DNA of 64,000 bases from JAIESQ01 sp964495375 (GTDB taxonomy: Bacteria > Planctomycetota > Planctomycetia > Pirellulales > JAEUIK01), in NCBI GenBank assembly GCA_964495375.1, contig CAZBWM010000014.1, positions 1 to 64,000 on the forward strand, in the 5' to 3' direction. Made by a program: the position numbers and the translations under genes. Below, piece after piece: positions 27,350 through 35,677 of this stretch. Position 1 is the first letter of the stretch, and every line of letters begins with the position of its first letter. The notes beneath the pieces were generated by a model, which saw only the letters and a program-made list of their open reading frames with translations, was not told the origin of the DNA and did not search any database.

Positions 27350-27378
27350 TTGTCGGTCGGCCGGCGGTCGCCTATATT
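27350..27378 (+). promoter_or_regulatory. Sigma-70-type promoter for the small basic protein gene
   Basis: TTGTCG (27350-27355), a 17-base spacer and TATATT (27373-27378) match the housekeeping consensus at eight or nine of twelve positions. Transcription would start near 27385, leaving a leader of about 140 bases before the ATG at 27529. Confidence 0.55.
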
Positions 27379-27528
27379 GTTCGGTTCACCCTTAAGCCAA
27401 GGGGAGCTGGCTGCTTGCGCCCGTCGCGGCATGCCAGCGCTACCGCAAATCAACTTCGCCGGCGGATCTGCTGTCCGCCCGCCGCGCTCGCCGCAACCGG
27501 CGGGCCGCTATCCCGGAGATGCCTGACG

Positions 27529-27828
27529 ATGACGATGGACAAAAGCCTCCGCCGCAAAAGCACCCTGGCGCGCAGCCGTAGCGTACTCACGCGGGCCGAA
27601 CGTATCGATCGCCTCAAGGCCGACGATCGCTGGCAAGAAGGGCAAAGCCCGCTAGGTCTCGCCAAGGTCCGTGTCATCAAGCTGACCATGAAGAAGAAAA
27701 AGAAGAAGAAGGAAGAAGAAGGGGATGCTGCAGCCACGCCGGCCGCTGGTGGCGCCAAGGCGGGGGCCAAGGCCGCAGCCGCCACACCGGCCGCCAAGCC
27801 CGCAGGCAAAGCGGGCGGCAAAAAGTAA
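27529..27828 (+). CDS. Small basic protein with histone-like Lys/Ala-rich tail
   Basis: 99 residues from the ATG at 27529, with GGAG 11 bases upstream. The first 52 residues (M-D-K-S-L-R-R-K, then L-T-R-A-E-R-I-D-R-L, ending V-I-K-L) match my memory of the 'small basic protein' family shared by Planctomycetes, Verrucomicrobia and Chlamydiae (TIGR04137), which normally ends there. Here about 45 residues follow: seven lysines, three glutamates, then an Ala/Lys/Gly/Pro segment like the tail of histone H1. The family is thought to be ribosome- or nucleic-acid-linked. The basic tail suggests RNA or DNA binding. Confidence 0.75.
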   Translation: MTMDKSLRRKSTLARSRSVLTRAERIDRLKADDRWQEGQSPLGLAKVRVIKLTMKKKKKKKEEEGDAAATPAAGGAKAGAKAAAATPAAKPAGKAGGKK

Positions 27829-27930
27829 CCCGCGACCGAACAGCTCCTTTCGTCTGACCGGGCGCGCCGCGCAAGATTCCGCCAGTCCTTTCTGCGCGCA
27901 ACGCGCCGGCGCCCAGCGCGAGATCGTCGC

Positions 27931-29202
27931 ATGCGAGTCCGTCTCGAATACGGCAAAACCGGGCTCGAGGTCGAGTTGCCCCAAGAGCGCATCGTCAGGC
28001 GCTTGGGCTATCAAGAGACGAAACCCCTGGCCGATCCCGCCGCGGCCGTGGCCGAGTGCCTGACCGCGCCGACCGGCACGCCCCCCTTGGCCGAGCTGGC
28101 CCGCGGCCGCCGCGACGCCTGCGTAGTGATCTGTGACATTACGCGCCCCGTCCCCAATCGCATCTTGCTGCCGCACATCTTGGGGACGCTCGAAGCCGCC
28201 GGCATCCCGCGCGACAAGATCCTGATCCTGGTCGCCACGGGACTGCATCGCCCCAACTTGGGAGACGAGCTCGTCGAGATAGTCGGCCCCGAGATCGCCA
28301 CCAACTATCGGATCGAGAATCACAACGGCCGCGCGCTCGACGAGCACGAGTATCTCGGCGAAAGCCCGCGCGGAGTGCCGATCTGGATCGACTCGCGCTA
28401 TGTGCAGGCCGATCTCAAGATCACCACCGGCTTGATCGAGCCGCACCTCATGGCCGGCTACTCGGGCGGGCGCAAGCTCATCTGCCCGGGCCTGGCCGCG
28501 CTCGAAACGGTCAAGGTCTGGCACGGTCCTGCGTTTCTCGAACACCCGCGCGCCGATTGTGGATTGCTCGAGGGGAACCCCGTCCACGAAGAAAACACCT
28601 GGATCGCCCGCCGCGCCGGCTGCGACTTCATCGTCAACGTGGCGATCGACGACAAGCGCAACATCCTCAAGGTGGTCGCCGGTGACATGGAGCAGGCCTT
28701 CTACGAAGGGGTCGATTTCGTTCGCTCGGTCGTGCGCGACACGGTCAGCGAGCCGGTCGATGTCGTGGTCACCTGCGCGGCCGGCTACCCGCTCGATACC
28801 ACGTTCTATCAGGCGATCAAAGGGATGGTCGGGGCGCTACCGATCGTTAAGCAGGGGGGCACGATCATCCTGGCCGCCGGTCTGACCGAAGGGATTGGCA
28901 GCCCCGAGTTCGCCCAGTTGTTCACCGACAACCCGTCGCTCGAGGTGTTCGTCGAACGCATCCTCGGCAAGGACTACTTCGTGCTCGATCAATGGCAGCT
29001 CGAAGAGCTGGCCAAGGTGCGCCGCAAGGCGCGCGTGAAGATCGTCAGCGACGGGCTCCCCGCCGCCACGCTCGAAAAGCTGTTCGTGGAGTCGGCCCCC
29101 ACGGTCGAGCAGGCTGTCGCCGAGTCGGTCGCAGACTACGGCGCGCAAACCAGCCTGGCGGTCATCCCCAAGGGCCCGTACGTGCTCGCGCAAGTGGGCT
29201 AA
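27931..29202 (+). CDS. LarA-like (DUF2088) nickel-pincer-dependent racemase family protein
   Basis: 423 residues, the normal LarA length. Recognisable features: D-I-T-R-P-V-P-N near residue 70, T-G-L-H-R-P-N near 95, and E-P-H-L-M-A-G-Y-S-G-G-R-K near 175, whose His and Lys correspond to residues that hold the nickel-pincer cofactor in lactate racemase, and W-H-G-P near 200 with a further His. LarA racemises lactate and relatives use other 2-hydroxyacids. No larB, larC or larE is visible in the window, so cofactor supply must come from elsewhere. A second family member lies at 51649-52953. The substrate is unknown. Confidence 0.85.
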   Translation: MRVRLEYGKTGLEVELPQERIVRRLGYQETKPLADPAAAVAECLTAPTGTPPLAELARGRRDACVVICDITRPVPNRILLPHILGTLEAAGIPRDKILILVATGLHRPNLGDELVEIVGPEIATNYRIENHNGRALDEHEYLGESPRGVPIWIDSRYVQADLKITTGLIEPHLMAGYSGGRKLICPGLAALETVKVWHGPAFLEHPRADCGLLEGNPVHEENTWIARRAGCDFIVNVAIDDKRNILKVVAGDMEQAFYEGVDFVRSVVRDTVSEPVDVVVTCAAGYPLDTTFYQAIKGMVGALPIVKQGGTIILAAGLTEGIGSPEFAQLFTDNPSLEVFVERILGKDYFVLDQWQLEELAKVRRKARVKIVSDGLPAATLEKLFVESAPTVEQAVAESVADYGAQTSLAVIPKGPYVLAQVG

Positions 29203-29235
29203 CGGCCTGCGAATTCTTTGAGTGTAGACCGCATT

Positions 29236-29395
29236 GGGTGGCCCAGCCGCTTGCCGGTACGCTCGCTTCGCGAGGCAAAATCTATAGGCCGAAGCGACAA
29301 GAAACCCTCTAAAGTCGACGCGGCTGAAATCCGCGACGCGGCCTGAGGAGATTCTTGTGGCTGCGCCACCCGACTGCGAGCAGTCGGGGCACCCC
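29236..29395. repeat. Dispersed element, copy 2 of 3 (160 bp, inverted orientation)
   Basis: Read on the minus strand it aligns with the copy at 20910-21044: the blocks GCTCGCAGTCGGGTGGCGCA, GCCACAAGAATC, TTTCAGCCGCGTCGA and GGCAAGCGGCTGGGCCACC are shared. It carries about 25 extra bases near one end. It fills most of the gap between the LarA-like and Csp-like genes. Confidence 0.88.
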
Positions 29396-29433
29396 ATAAA
29401 GTGTCCCCCTCGACGCTCTCACTCTCTTGAGCC

Positions 29434-29898
29434 TTACGCCGCGTGCTTCCCCATGTCCCGGCACGCCTTCTCGCACTTCCGGCATTCGGCGGCGCAAGCT
29501 TCCATGTGTTTGTCCCCCTTGTGCTTGTCGCACTCGGCGGCACAGCGGGCGCAGGCAATCGCGCACGAATCGCAGATCAATTGCGAAAACGCGCCGTGCC
29601 GGGCCACCATCTGGGCGGCTGCCGCGCAGAAGTCGGCGCAGTCCAGGCAGGTCCGCAACGACATCATGTGCTCGCGACCTCCCTTGGCCAACATCGAAGC
29701 GCAGTGATGCGCGCACGAGTCGCAAGAGCGCTGACAGTCGGAGCACGCCCGGGCGCAGGCCTCAAACACACGATCGTGCGCGTCGTGGTCGGCATGCTCG
29801 GCGTGTGGGTCGTCGTCAGCTGCGCGACTGATGCCTTGCATGGCCGCCAGGGCCACTCCCGAAACACCAGCGACGGCAAATTCGCGTCGTCCCATCAT
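29434..29898 (-). CDS. Exported Cys-rich four-helix-bundle protein (copper storage Csp/DUF326-like)
   Basis: 154 residues from the ATG at 29898, with GGAGA about seven bases upstream. The N-terminus holds G-R-R-E-F-A-V-A-G, a twin-arginine signal. The mature part is a helical protein with about 17 cysteines, mostly spaced C-x-x-x-C (A-C-A-R-A-C-S-D-C near the start and A-C-A-A-E-C-R-K-C-E-K-A-C near the end). That is the pattern of Csp copper-storage proteins, whose four-helix bundle is lined with cysteines that bind many Cu(I). A His-rich stretch follows the signal. Export through Tat fits Csp1. Copper storage outside the cytoplasm is the likely role. Confidence 0.85.
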   Translation of the reverse strand: MMGRREFAVAGVSGVALAAMQGISRAADDDPHAEHADHDAHDRVFEACARACSDCQRSCDSCAHHCASMLAKGGREHMMSLRTCLDCADFCAAAAQMVARHGAFSQLICDSCAIACARCAAECDKHKGDKHMEACAAECRKCEKACRDMGKHAA

Positions 29899-30139
29899 GG
29901 CAATTTCTCCCGTGCACGAGGGTAAACAACCCTGGCGCGCAAGCTCGCGTGCCTGGGCGTGGTGAACTCCGTGGTGGAAGCGTGCAAATCCAACGCCAGA
30001 GACGCCGGCGCAGGGAGTGGCCATGAAACCGCGGATAAGACGAGAGGTGCGCGGCTCAAACGGCCACGCTAGCTGGTCGCCGCGCGACCTGAACCGTTGT
30101 CCGCAGCGCGACCAGCTTGATGCTTTGCCGCGCGATCGT

Positions 30140-33100
30140 TCAACTTGCCGCCGGTGGCGGATCGGTCGGCCGCGTCCGCTCGTGCAGCAGCTCCTTGAGC
30201 TCGGCAAAACTGCGCACCGGTGCTTTGCCCTTCTTCATTTCTTCGGTGAGCTTCACCGGCACCGGAGGGCGCTTGCGGCGCGGCGGCTCGGCTGGGCGGC
30301 TACCACGCCCTTGGTTGGCGCCTTGTCCGCCTTGTTGCGGGGCGCCCGAGCCTTGCGATTGCTGATTGCCGGCTCCCACTGGCACAGGGCGCGGATGTCC
30401 CCCGCCGCGTCGCTGACCGCGCTGACCACGACCTCCGCCGCTACCCCCACCGCCACCGCGGTCTCCGCCCCCTTGCTGCGCACCGTCACCAGCCGGGTGC
30501 CTTTCGCGGCGCGGCTGCGTGGGGTCGATCATCGTCAACGACACGCGCCGCCGGGGCTTGTCGACCGCCACGACCCAACAGCGGACGATATCGCCGACCG
30601 CCACGACTTCGTGCGGATCGGCCACATAACGATCGGCCAACTGGCTGATGTGTACCAGCCCGCTGTCGGCCAGTCCGACGTCGACGAACGCGCCGAAATC
30701 GACCACGTTGAGAATCGTGCCGCGCAGCTCCATGCCAGGCGAAAGGTCTTCGAGCTTCAGCACGCCCTGCTTGAAGATCGGTGGCGGCAAATCGTCACGC
30801 GGGTCTCGGCCGGGGCGCGCCAGGTCGGCCAGCATGTCGCGCAAGGCGCGCTGCCCGACGCCCAGTTCCGCCGCCACGGCCGTCACATCGACCGACGGCA
30901 GTTTGGCCGCCAGCTCGGCAAGCCGCTCCTTGTTCAATACATCGGCGGGCGCGAAGCCAAGCTTGTCGAGCAGCCGCTGGGCGACTTCGTAGCTTTCGGG
31001 ATGAATCCACGTGGTGTCGAGCGGGTTCTCGCTGTCGGCAATTTTGAGGAAGCCGGCCGCCTGGGTGAAGGCCGCCTCGCCGATGCCTGACACCTGCTTC
31101 AAGCCCTCGCGCGTTTTGAACGGACCGTGCTCGCGGCGATGGTCGTACACCCGCCGGGCCGTGAGCTGATTGAGCCCCGACACATATCGCAACAAGGCCG
31201 GGCTGGCCGTGTTCAGATCGACACCGACAAAATTCACACACGACTCGACCACTTCGTCCAACGTGCCGCGCAGGTGCTTGGCCTTCAGATCGTGCTGGTA
31301 CAGGCCAATGCCCAGGCTGGCCGGTTCGATCTTCACGAGCTCGCTGAGGGGATCCTGCAAACGCCGGCCAATCGAAATCGTGCCGCGCTGCGTGGCGTCG
31401 TATTTAGGAAACTCCTCGCGGGCCAAGGGGCTCGCCGAGTAGACGCTGGCCCCCGCCTCGTTGAGGATCACGTAGGCCACGCCGCGCCCCGCCAAGGGGC
31501 CCGCCAAGAGTTCGCCCACCAGCTCTTCGGTCTGCCGGCAGCCGGTACCGTTGCCGATCGCGATCACCGACACCTCGTGCCGAGTGACCAGGTCGACGAT
31601 CCGCGCGCCGGCTGCTTCGCGTGCGGCCGCCTTGCCGATCACGTAGACCACCGCGTACTCGAGCATGTTGGAGAACTCGTCAATCGCCGCCAGCTTGCAG
31701 CCGCTCTTCAAACCAGGATCGATCGCCAGCACGCGCCGCCCACACACCGGGGGTTGCAGCAGCAAGTTGCGCAAGTTGCGGGCAAACACCTCGACGGCGT
31801 GCTCCTCGGCCCGCTCAGTCAGCTCGCGGCGAATTTCCCGTTCCAGGCTCGGCAACACCAGGCGATCGAGCGCGTCGTGCGCGCAGCCGCGCAGCATGGC
31901 CGCGTGCGGATGATCGGCCGGCACTAACAGCTCTTCGGCCGCGACGTAGCAGGCGTCACGATCGAACTCGACCCGCACCCGCAACAGCCGCACTCGCTCG
32001 CCACGATTGATGGCCAGCACGCGGTGCGGGGGGACCCGTCCCAGCGGCTCGCGGAAGTTGAAGTAGTCGCGGAACTGCTGCAGGAGCCGCTCGCGCTCTT
32101 TCTTCTTTTCCTTTTCGCGCGCGGCAGCCCGTTCGGCCCGCGTATCCGCGCGCGGTCGCTTACCGCGATCGCCAGGTTTCTGCTGACGTGCGACGGCGCC
32201 CTGCGGAGGACCGGAGGGCGCGCCAGCGGCGGGCGCCACCTCGGACGGCGCGGACTCGGCGACCACAGCCGCGGCGTCTACTTCACTCGTTGGTTCGCCG
32301 GTAGCGTCCGCAGCACTCGCCGCAGCAGCAATCTCCTCGGCAGCCGACGAGTCATCCGCGTTGGCCGCTTCGCTCGAAGATTCTGCGTCCGTCACTGCTT
32401 CAGATGCGGACTCGTCGGATGCGGACTCCTCGGACGAATCGCTCTCGATCCCTTCCGTGGTGTCGTGGGATGCATCGTCATCAAGCGCGCTTTCCGAGTC
32501 CAAGTGTTCGCTGCTTGCCGACTCACTCTCGGATGCTGCGCTCGCTGTCGCGGCGCTCGTGGCCGCCTCGGGTGCCGCAGATTCTGCAGGCGCACCATCG
32601 GACGCTGCAGCTTCCGTCGCGGCAGCTTCGTCGGCGTTGGCAGGCGATTCGACTTCAATCCGCGTCGTGGCCAATAGCCCCGAGCGGTGCAAAATGTTCC
32701 GCACGCGATGCCGCAGGTCGGCACGCTCGCTGAACCACTCGGCCAGAATGTGGCCGGCGCCCAACAGCGCCTCGGCGGCCGTCGGCACCTTGTGATCGGG
32801 ATTCACGAAGTCCTGCGCCCGGCGATCAAGATCGGCCGCCGCGGGGGCCGCTTCCAGAATCTCGCGGGCCAACAGTTCGAGCCCGCGCTGGCGAGCCTGG
32901 GTCGCGAGCGTTTGCTTGTTTGGCTTGTAGGGCAGATATAGATCTTCGAGCCGGCGCGGTGTGTCGGCCCCTTGGATCTGCTCGGCCAGTTCGGGCGTGA
33001 GCTTCCCCTGAGCTTCGATCGAACGCAGGATCGTCTGCTTGCGCTCGCCCAGCAGGCGCAGATGCGTCAGCCGGGCTTGCAGTGCGCGGATCTGCTCTTC

Positions 33101-33253
33101 ATCGAGCCCGCCCGTCTGGTCTTTACGGTAGCGGGTGATGAAGGGGACGGTATTGCCGGCATCCAAGAGCGCGGCAGCGGCCTCGACTTGCGAAGGTGCT
33201 AGCCGGAGCGACCGCGCCACCTGGGATAAATCGATCGACATCGCGGTGGTCAT
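30140..33253 (-). CDS. tex: Tex-family transcription accessory protein with acidic insert and RGG-like tail
   Basis: 1037 residues from the ATG at 33253 (another ATG at 33241), against about 780 for ordinary Tex. The Tex N-terminal helical domain is intact (F-I-T-R-Y-R-K near residue 40). Residues about 205-375 are an acidic Ser/Ala/Glu/Asp insertion, followed by a basic Arg/Lys helix. Then come the YqgF-like nuclease-fold domain (A-I-G-N-G-T-G-C-R-Q-T-E), the helix-hairpin-helix block (Y-V-S-G-L-N-Q-L) and the S1 domain (G-A-F-V-D-V-G). The C-terminal 130 residues are Gly/Arg/Gln-rich like RGG boxes and end in a basic helix. Tex binds RNA and helps transcription or rRNA quality control. The added disordered parts are unusual. 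Confidence 0.88.
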   Translation of the reverse strand: MTTAMSIDLSQVARSLRLAPSQVEAAAALLDAGNTVPFITRYRKDQTGGLDEEQIRALQARLTHLRLLGERKQTILRSIEAQGKLTPELAEQIQGADTPRRLEDLYLPYKPNKQTLATQARQRGLELLAREILEAAPAAADLDRRAQDFVNPDHKVPTAAEALLGAGHILAEWFSERADLRHRVRNILHRSGLLATTRIEVESPANADEAAATEAAASDGAPAESAAPEAATSAATASAASESESASSEHLDSESALDDDASHDTTEGIESDSSEESASDESASEAVTDAESSSEAANADDSSAAEEIAAAASAADATGEPTSEVDAAAVVAESAPSEVAPAAGAPSGPPQGAVARQQKPGDRGKRPRADTRAERAAAREKEKKKERERLLQQFRDYFNFREPLGRVPPHRVLAINRGERVRLLRVRVEFDRDACYVAAEELLVPADHPHAAMLRGCAHDALDRLVLPSLEREIRRELTERAEEHAVEVFARNLRNLLLQPPVCGRRVLAIDPGLKSGCKLAAIDEFSNMLEYAVVYVIGKAAAREAAGARIVDLVTRHEVSVIAIGNGTGCRQTEELVGELLAGPLAGRGVAYVILNEAGASVYSASPLAREEFPKYDATQRGTISIGRRLQDPLSELVKIEPASLGIGLYQHDLKAKHLRGTLDEVVESCVNFVGVDLNTASPALLRYVSGLNQLTARRVYDHRREHGPFKTREGLKQVSGIGEAAFTQAAGFLKIADSENPLDTTWIHPESYEVAQRLLDKLGFAPADVLNKERLAELAAKLPSVDVTAVAAELGVGQRALRDMLADLARPGRDPRDDLPPPIFKQGVLKLEDLSPGMELRGTILNVVDFGAFVDVGLADSGLVHISQLADRYVADPHEVVAVGDIVRCWVVAVDKPRRRVSLTMIDPTQPRRERHPAGDGAQQGGGDRGGGGGSGGGRGQRGQRRGGGHPRPVPVGAGNQQSQGSGAPQQGGQGANQGRGSRPAEPPRRKRPPVPVKLTEEMKKGKAPVRSFAELKELLHERTRPTDPPPAAS

Positions 33254-33623
33254 ACGGACGAACGGTCGCCTCTCGGGCGGCCGCCGGCAAAGTCGCAAGC
33301 ATTCGCCAGCGTTGAAATTAGAGCGCGCTCACTTGCCGGCAATCTAGCGAACCGCTGGCGAAAGTGTCAAGCTGCGCACCCCCATTCTGGCGCGCACTTT
33401 ACGCAGTTTATCCCCCCTGCTCGGCATACCAGGCATGCGCGGTTTGTTGCAATTTCGCGCTCGCACGCCCAAACCTGGAAAAAGCGCCATTCCCAGAGAA
33501 AGAGTGCAAATCCTCAGGACAGATTTTGCCGATACCTAAGGCGCAGGGCGGGTATGGCCGTCGACTGCGCGCCAATTTGTCAGGCGCGCAGCACTTGCGA
33601 CAGCACGAGAAGGGAATCGGCGC
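33254..33623. other. Divergent intergenic region upstream of tex
   Basis: No gene is seen in 370 bp. It contains a hairpin with 9-bp perfect arms (CTGCGCGCC at 33565-33573 and GGCGCGCAG at 33583-33591) shortly before the next gene. Promoters for tex and the gene at 33624 should lie here. Confidence 0.5.
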
Positions 33624-33866
33624 ATGGCAAGAAGCCATCTGCGGGTCTATTACGGTCCCGAACTTCATTGCACGGAAGTCGACGAGCGGCCGGCCAAACA
33701 CCAGACTATCGAGGTCCGGCTCGGCGAAGTGTTGCCGCTCTTGGCCGACGCCGTCCAGAACCGGCGCACCTGGCTGGGCGACTTCTCGCACGACGAAATC
33801 ACCATCTCGACCGACCTGTACGAGGTGCTGCTGGCCTACCAGCACTGCCGCCGCCCATCGGCCTGA
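33624..33866 (+). CDS. Small soluble hypothetical protein
   Basis: 80 residues with GAAGGGA nine bases before the ATG and a strong terminator 50 bp after the stop, so it looks like a complete one-gene transcript. The sequence is acidic at the centre (L-G-E-V-L-P-L-L-A-D-A-V) with Y-Y-G-P-E-L near the start. No membrane segment or cofactor motif. I do not recognise the family. Good translation signals argue that it is real. Confidence 0.7.
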   Translation: MARSHLRVYYGPELHCTEVDERPAKHQTIEVRLGEVLPLLADAVQNRRTWLGDFSHDEITISTDLYEVLLAYQHCRRPSA

Positions 33867-34179
33867 CGACGTCGAGCGACGAATCGCGAAATACCATCGC
33901 GGCGAATATCATCACAACGCGGCGCCATCCGCCTGGGCGCCGCGTTGCTGTTTTTTGCGCAATGAGCGATCTCTCTTGCGCTCGTCGAGTGATGCGACGC
34001 GCCGCTCGTACTCCCTCTCCCTTGATGCGAGAGGGAAAAATGCCAGCACGCCGCTCCCGGCAAATAAAACGGCCTCGCGCCATCGCTTAACGTTGGCAAA
34101 CCGCGCTCATCGCTCGAGCGATCGGCGGTCGATAAAAACGGTATAGCCGTTACGCTCTCGCGCCTCGGGAGGATCGATC
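33867..34179. other. Intergenic region between small gene and cbs
   Basis: 313 bp without a gene. It holds a strong terminator (33916-33956) and a short CCCTCTCCC...GAGAGGG hairpin at about 34013-34034. A good ribosome binding site (GGGAGG) precedes the cbs start. Confidence 0.6.
33916..33956 (+). terminator. Intrinsic terminator
   Basis: AACGCGGCGCC (33916-33926) pairs perfectly with GGCGCCGCGTT (33936-33946), followed by GCTG and six T. Confidence 0.9.
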
Positions 34180-35557
34180 ATGCCGACCCATGCCGACTTG
34201 CTGAACCTGATCGGTCAAACGCCGCTGGTCGAATTGCAAGAGCTCGACGCCGGCCGCTGCCGCTTGCTGGTGAAGCTCGAGAGCCAGAATCCCGGCGGCT
34301 CGATCAAAGACCGCATCGGCCGCTCGATGATCGAAGCCGCCGAGCGCAGCGGGCAGCTCGCCCCCGGCGGCGTGCTCGTCGAAGCCACGGCCGGCAACAC
34401 CGGTATCGCCCTGGCGCTCGTCGCAGCGCGCAAAGGCTACCGCCTGATCCTGGTTATTCCCGACAAAATGAGCCAGGAGAAAGTCTTCCACCTCAAAGCG
34501 CTCGGTGCCGAAGTGGTGATGACCCGCAGCGACGTCGGCGTCGGCCACCCGCAGTACTATCAAGACCTGGCCGCGCACATCGCCGCCACGACGCCGCGCT
34601 CGCACTACGTCAATCAGTTCAACAACGCCGCCAATCCGCTGGCCCACGAAACGACCACCGGCCNNNNNNNNNNGGTCGCAGACTTCCGGCCGCATCGATG
34701 CCGTGGTGTGCGGCGTCGGCTCCGGCGGCACGCTCACTGGCTTGTCGCGCTACTTCGCCCGCATGGCGCCCGACGTCGACATCGTGCTGGCCGATCCCGT
34801 CGGCTCGGTGCTGGCCGACTACATCAAGACGGGGCGCCTCGGCCAGGCCGGCTCCTGGCTCGTCGAAGGGATCGGCGAAGACTTCATCCCGCCGCTGTTG
34901 GATCTCTCGCGCGTAAAACACGCTTACTCGATCACCGATGCCGAGAGCCTCAACACGGCCCGGCATCTGTTGCGCAAAGAAGGCATCCTTGCCGGTTCCT
35001 CGTCGGGCACGCTGGTCGCCGCCGCCTTGGCCTACTGCCGCGAGCAAACCAAACCCAAGACCGTGGTGACCTTCGTCTGCGACTCCGGCAACAAGTACCT
35101 CTCGAAGATGTACAACGACTACTGGATGGCCGATCAAGGGTTCCGCGGAGCGCCGGCCAGCGGCGATTTGCGCGACCTGATCGTGCGCCGCTTCGCCGAT
35201 GGCGGGGTCGTCAGCGTCGGGCCGAGCGAACCGCTCACCGTCGCCTACGGACGCATGCGGATGTACGACGTCTCGCAACTGCCCGTGATCGACGGCGGCG
35301 AAATCGTCGGCCTGCTCGATGAGTCAGACTTGCTGGTCGCCGTCAGCGGGCCGGCCAGCGCCTTCTCGCGACCGGTCAGCGAAGTGATGACTACGAATCT
35401 CGAAACCGTGCCACGACATGCACCGATCGACGAGCTGCTGCGCGTGTTCGCCGCCGGCCGCGTGGCGATCATCAAAGACACGACCGGCTTCCACGGATTG
35501 ATCACGCGCGTCGACCTGTTGAACTACCTGCGGCGACGCCAACTCGCCGCGGCCTGA
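34180..35557 (+). CDS. cbs: Cystathionine beta-synthase with C-terminal CBS-domain pair (interrupted by an N gap)
   Basis: Start at ATG 34180 with GGAGG eight bases upstream. The PLP lysine is K43 in G-G-S-I-K-D-R, and E-A-T-A-G-N-T-G near residue 70 binds the substrate carboxylate. The frame changes across ten N at 34664-34673, because the gap is a placeholder. After it the second half reads V-C-G-V-G-S-G-G-T (phosphate loop) and G-S-S-S-G, then two CBS motifs over about 115 residues. The enzyme condenses serine and homocysteine to cystathionine; the CBS pair may sense adenosyl ligands. The gene 120 bp downstream is a gamma-family PLP enzyme, completing reverse transsulfuration. O-acetylserine sulfhydrylase activity is an alternative. 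Confidence 0.88.
34664..34673. other. Assembly gap of ten N inside cbs
   Basis: Ten ambiguous bases. The flanks give T-T-G then c-NN on the left and N-gg then S-Q-T-S-G-R on the right. A nine-base gap would restore the frame and allow P-E-I-W, the residues usual here in the family. Confidence 0.95.
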
Positions 35558-35580
35558 CGACGATCGGCGACAACGGCTTT

Positions 35581-35645
35581 GTAGGGTGTGCGCAGCACAC
35601 CAATGGCATCCCACGCACACCGCTGGTGCGTTTCACGCACCCTAC
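35581..35645. repeat. Hairpin of the GTAGGGT family
   Basis: GTAGGGTGTGCGCAGCACACC at the left faces GGTGCGTTTCACGCACCCTAC at the right, with several mismatches but inverted ends. It is related to the perfect hairpin at 19649-19771 and fills the space between cbs and the next gene. Confidence 0.78.
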
Positions 35646-35677
35646 AACTGAAACAACTCAACGCAAGGAGCCCACGC

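Noticed and set aside
27690..27722. Purine-only tract as a programmed frameshift site
   Set aside because: Alternative frames after the tract stop or lose composition; the zero frame gives a sensible Lys/Ala tail up to the stop.
32024..32795. Plus-strand frames antisense to the acidic insert of tex
   Set aside because: Ser/Ala-rich and Arg-rich shadows arise because the insert is low complexity; no ribosome binding site.
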